Below are positions 5,040 through 5,509 of a DNA stretch of 5,509 bases, piece after piece. Positions within the stretch are counted from its first letter, which is position 1, and each line of letters opens with the position of its first letter. A program made the translations under genes and the position numbers. Location of the stretch: assembly GCA_030452365.1 (NCBI GenBank), contig JAKDMK010000182.1, forward strand, positions 1 through 5,509, in the 5' to 3' direction. Under the pieces are notes generated by a model. It had not been told where the DNA came from, did no database searches, and saw only the letters and a program-made list of their open reading frames with translations. This stretch comes from Nitrococcus sp. (GTDB taxonomy: Bacteria; Pseudomonadota; Gammaproteobacteria; Nitrococcales; Nitrococcaceae).

Positions 5040-5494
5040 AACGCCGAAGGGTTCTTTTTACTACAACAGCCAAACGGCATGTCCAGCGCGAGCAGAAGTG
5101 GTGGGCGGCAGATCGTGACCATACCGAGATTTTTGCCGCCGAGCTTGAGTCTGCTATCCGGATAGTATCCATCTTGCCCGGTGCCGGCGCACTCTACCCG
5201 GATGCGGGCATTCCCGGCCTCCGCCGTCTGTATATCCCCAAAGTCGCCTGCCACCTCTATTACACGTATCTCGCGGACAAGGTGATTGTCAGAGCGCTCT
5301 GGGGCCGACCGTGGCTGACCGAAGGGGTCAGAGTGGTTCGACAGCCGCAACCGGTAAATTGCTCAGCGAGCTATGCAGTGGCGTGGGCGCACAAGGATGC
5401 GGCGGAAGAAATGGCAACTCTGCGCGAGGTCGACGCGTACAACTTCCGGGAGGGGTCGAGGCAGATCCAGCCTGCCAACCGCCTAGTGGGGTGA
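5036..5494 (+). CDS. RelE/ParE-family toxin with an atypical C-terminal extension
   Basis: Residues 1-90 fit the RelE/ParE toxin fold: a basic first strand (KRRRVLFTTTAKRHV), a helix with EQKWWAADRDHTEIFAAELE, LPGAGALYPDAG at 48-59, and the conserved strand region RRLYIPKVACHLYYTYLADK leading to VIVRALWG at 83-90. Members usually end soon after ALW, at about 95-105 residues. Here the frame runs on to 152 residues with a tail (from RPWLTEGVRV) that I do not recognise. At the GGGG run (5301-5304) a one-base shift would give ADRG and a stop at 5316-5318, so a frameshift is plausible. A genuine fusion is also possible. RelE-like members cleave mRNA on ribosomes and ParE-like members inhibit gyrase; the sequence does not decide. 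Right after the stop, GAAGG and an ATG at 5503 may mark another gene cut by the window edge. Confidence 0.8.
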   Translation: MKRRRVLFTTTAKRHVQREQKWWAADRDHTEIFAAELESAIRIVSILPGAGALYPDAGIPGLRRLYIPKVACHLYYTYLADKVIVRALWGRPWLTEGVRVVRQPQPVNCSASYAVAWAHKDAAEEMATLREVDAYNFREGSRQIQPANRLVG

Positions 5495-5509
5495 AGGCGA
5501 TCATGGGGA

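Noticed and set aside
4709..5350. A 213-codon minus-strand frame across the second toxin-antitoxin module
   Set aside because: It is antisense to the antitoxin and toxin, is serine-rich and has no recognisable domain.

Overview
The window carries a partial fatty-acid metabolism cluster on the left and a patchwork of small accessory genes on the right. The FadD sequence motifs, the roughly 60% GC look and the gene families suggest a gammaproteobacterium, possibly an environmental one. That assignment is inference from gene style. There are no rRNA or tRNA genes, CRISPR arrays or transposase genes.

Positions 1-3026 hold three plus-strand genes: the C-terminal three quarters of a long-chain acyl-CoA ligase (fadD), a classical short-chain dehydrogenase/reductase, and an aspartyl/asparaginyl beta-hydroxylase-fold oxygenase. 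The SDR and the hydroxylase are about 40 nt apart and probably cotranscribed. The fadD-SDR gap is 148 nt. Acyl activation, ketone/alcohol redox and a 2-oxoglutarate oxygenase fold that includes LpxO and OlsC would fit modification of acyl chains or membrane lipids. No substrate can be read from the sequence.

Positions 3027-3509 have no convincing intact gene. They hold a nested inverted repeat (3286-3325), an imperfect 28-bp direct repeat (3401-3428 and 3471-3498) and a stop-interrupted minus-strand reading frame. A small minus-strand gene for a coiled-coil protein with one C-terminal membrane segment (DUF1640-like) follows.

Positions 4028-5494 hold two head-to-head type II toxin-antitoxin modules. 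The leftward one is a ribbon-helix-helix antitoxin plus a MazF/PemK endoribonuclease. The rightward one is a small antitoxin plus a RelE/ParE-family toxin. They diverge from a 211-bp intergenic region containing a palindrome over the first antitoxin's start codon and a long imperfect inverted repeat.

The main observation is that both antitoxins look intact while both toxins look disrupted. mazF has a clear one-base frameshift at a C run, with the entire conserved C-terminus still readable in the next frame. The RelE/ParE toxin changes character after a G run and gains about 60 unrelated residues. This could be toxin decay, sequencing or assembly error, or, for mazF, ribosomal frameshifting at a CCC-C site.
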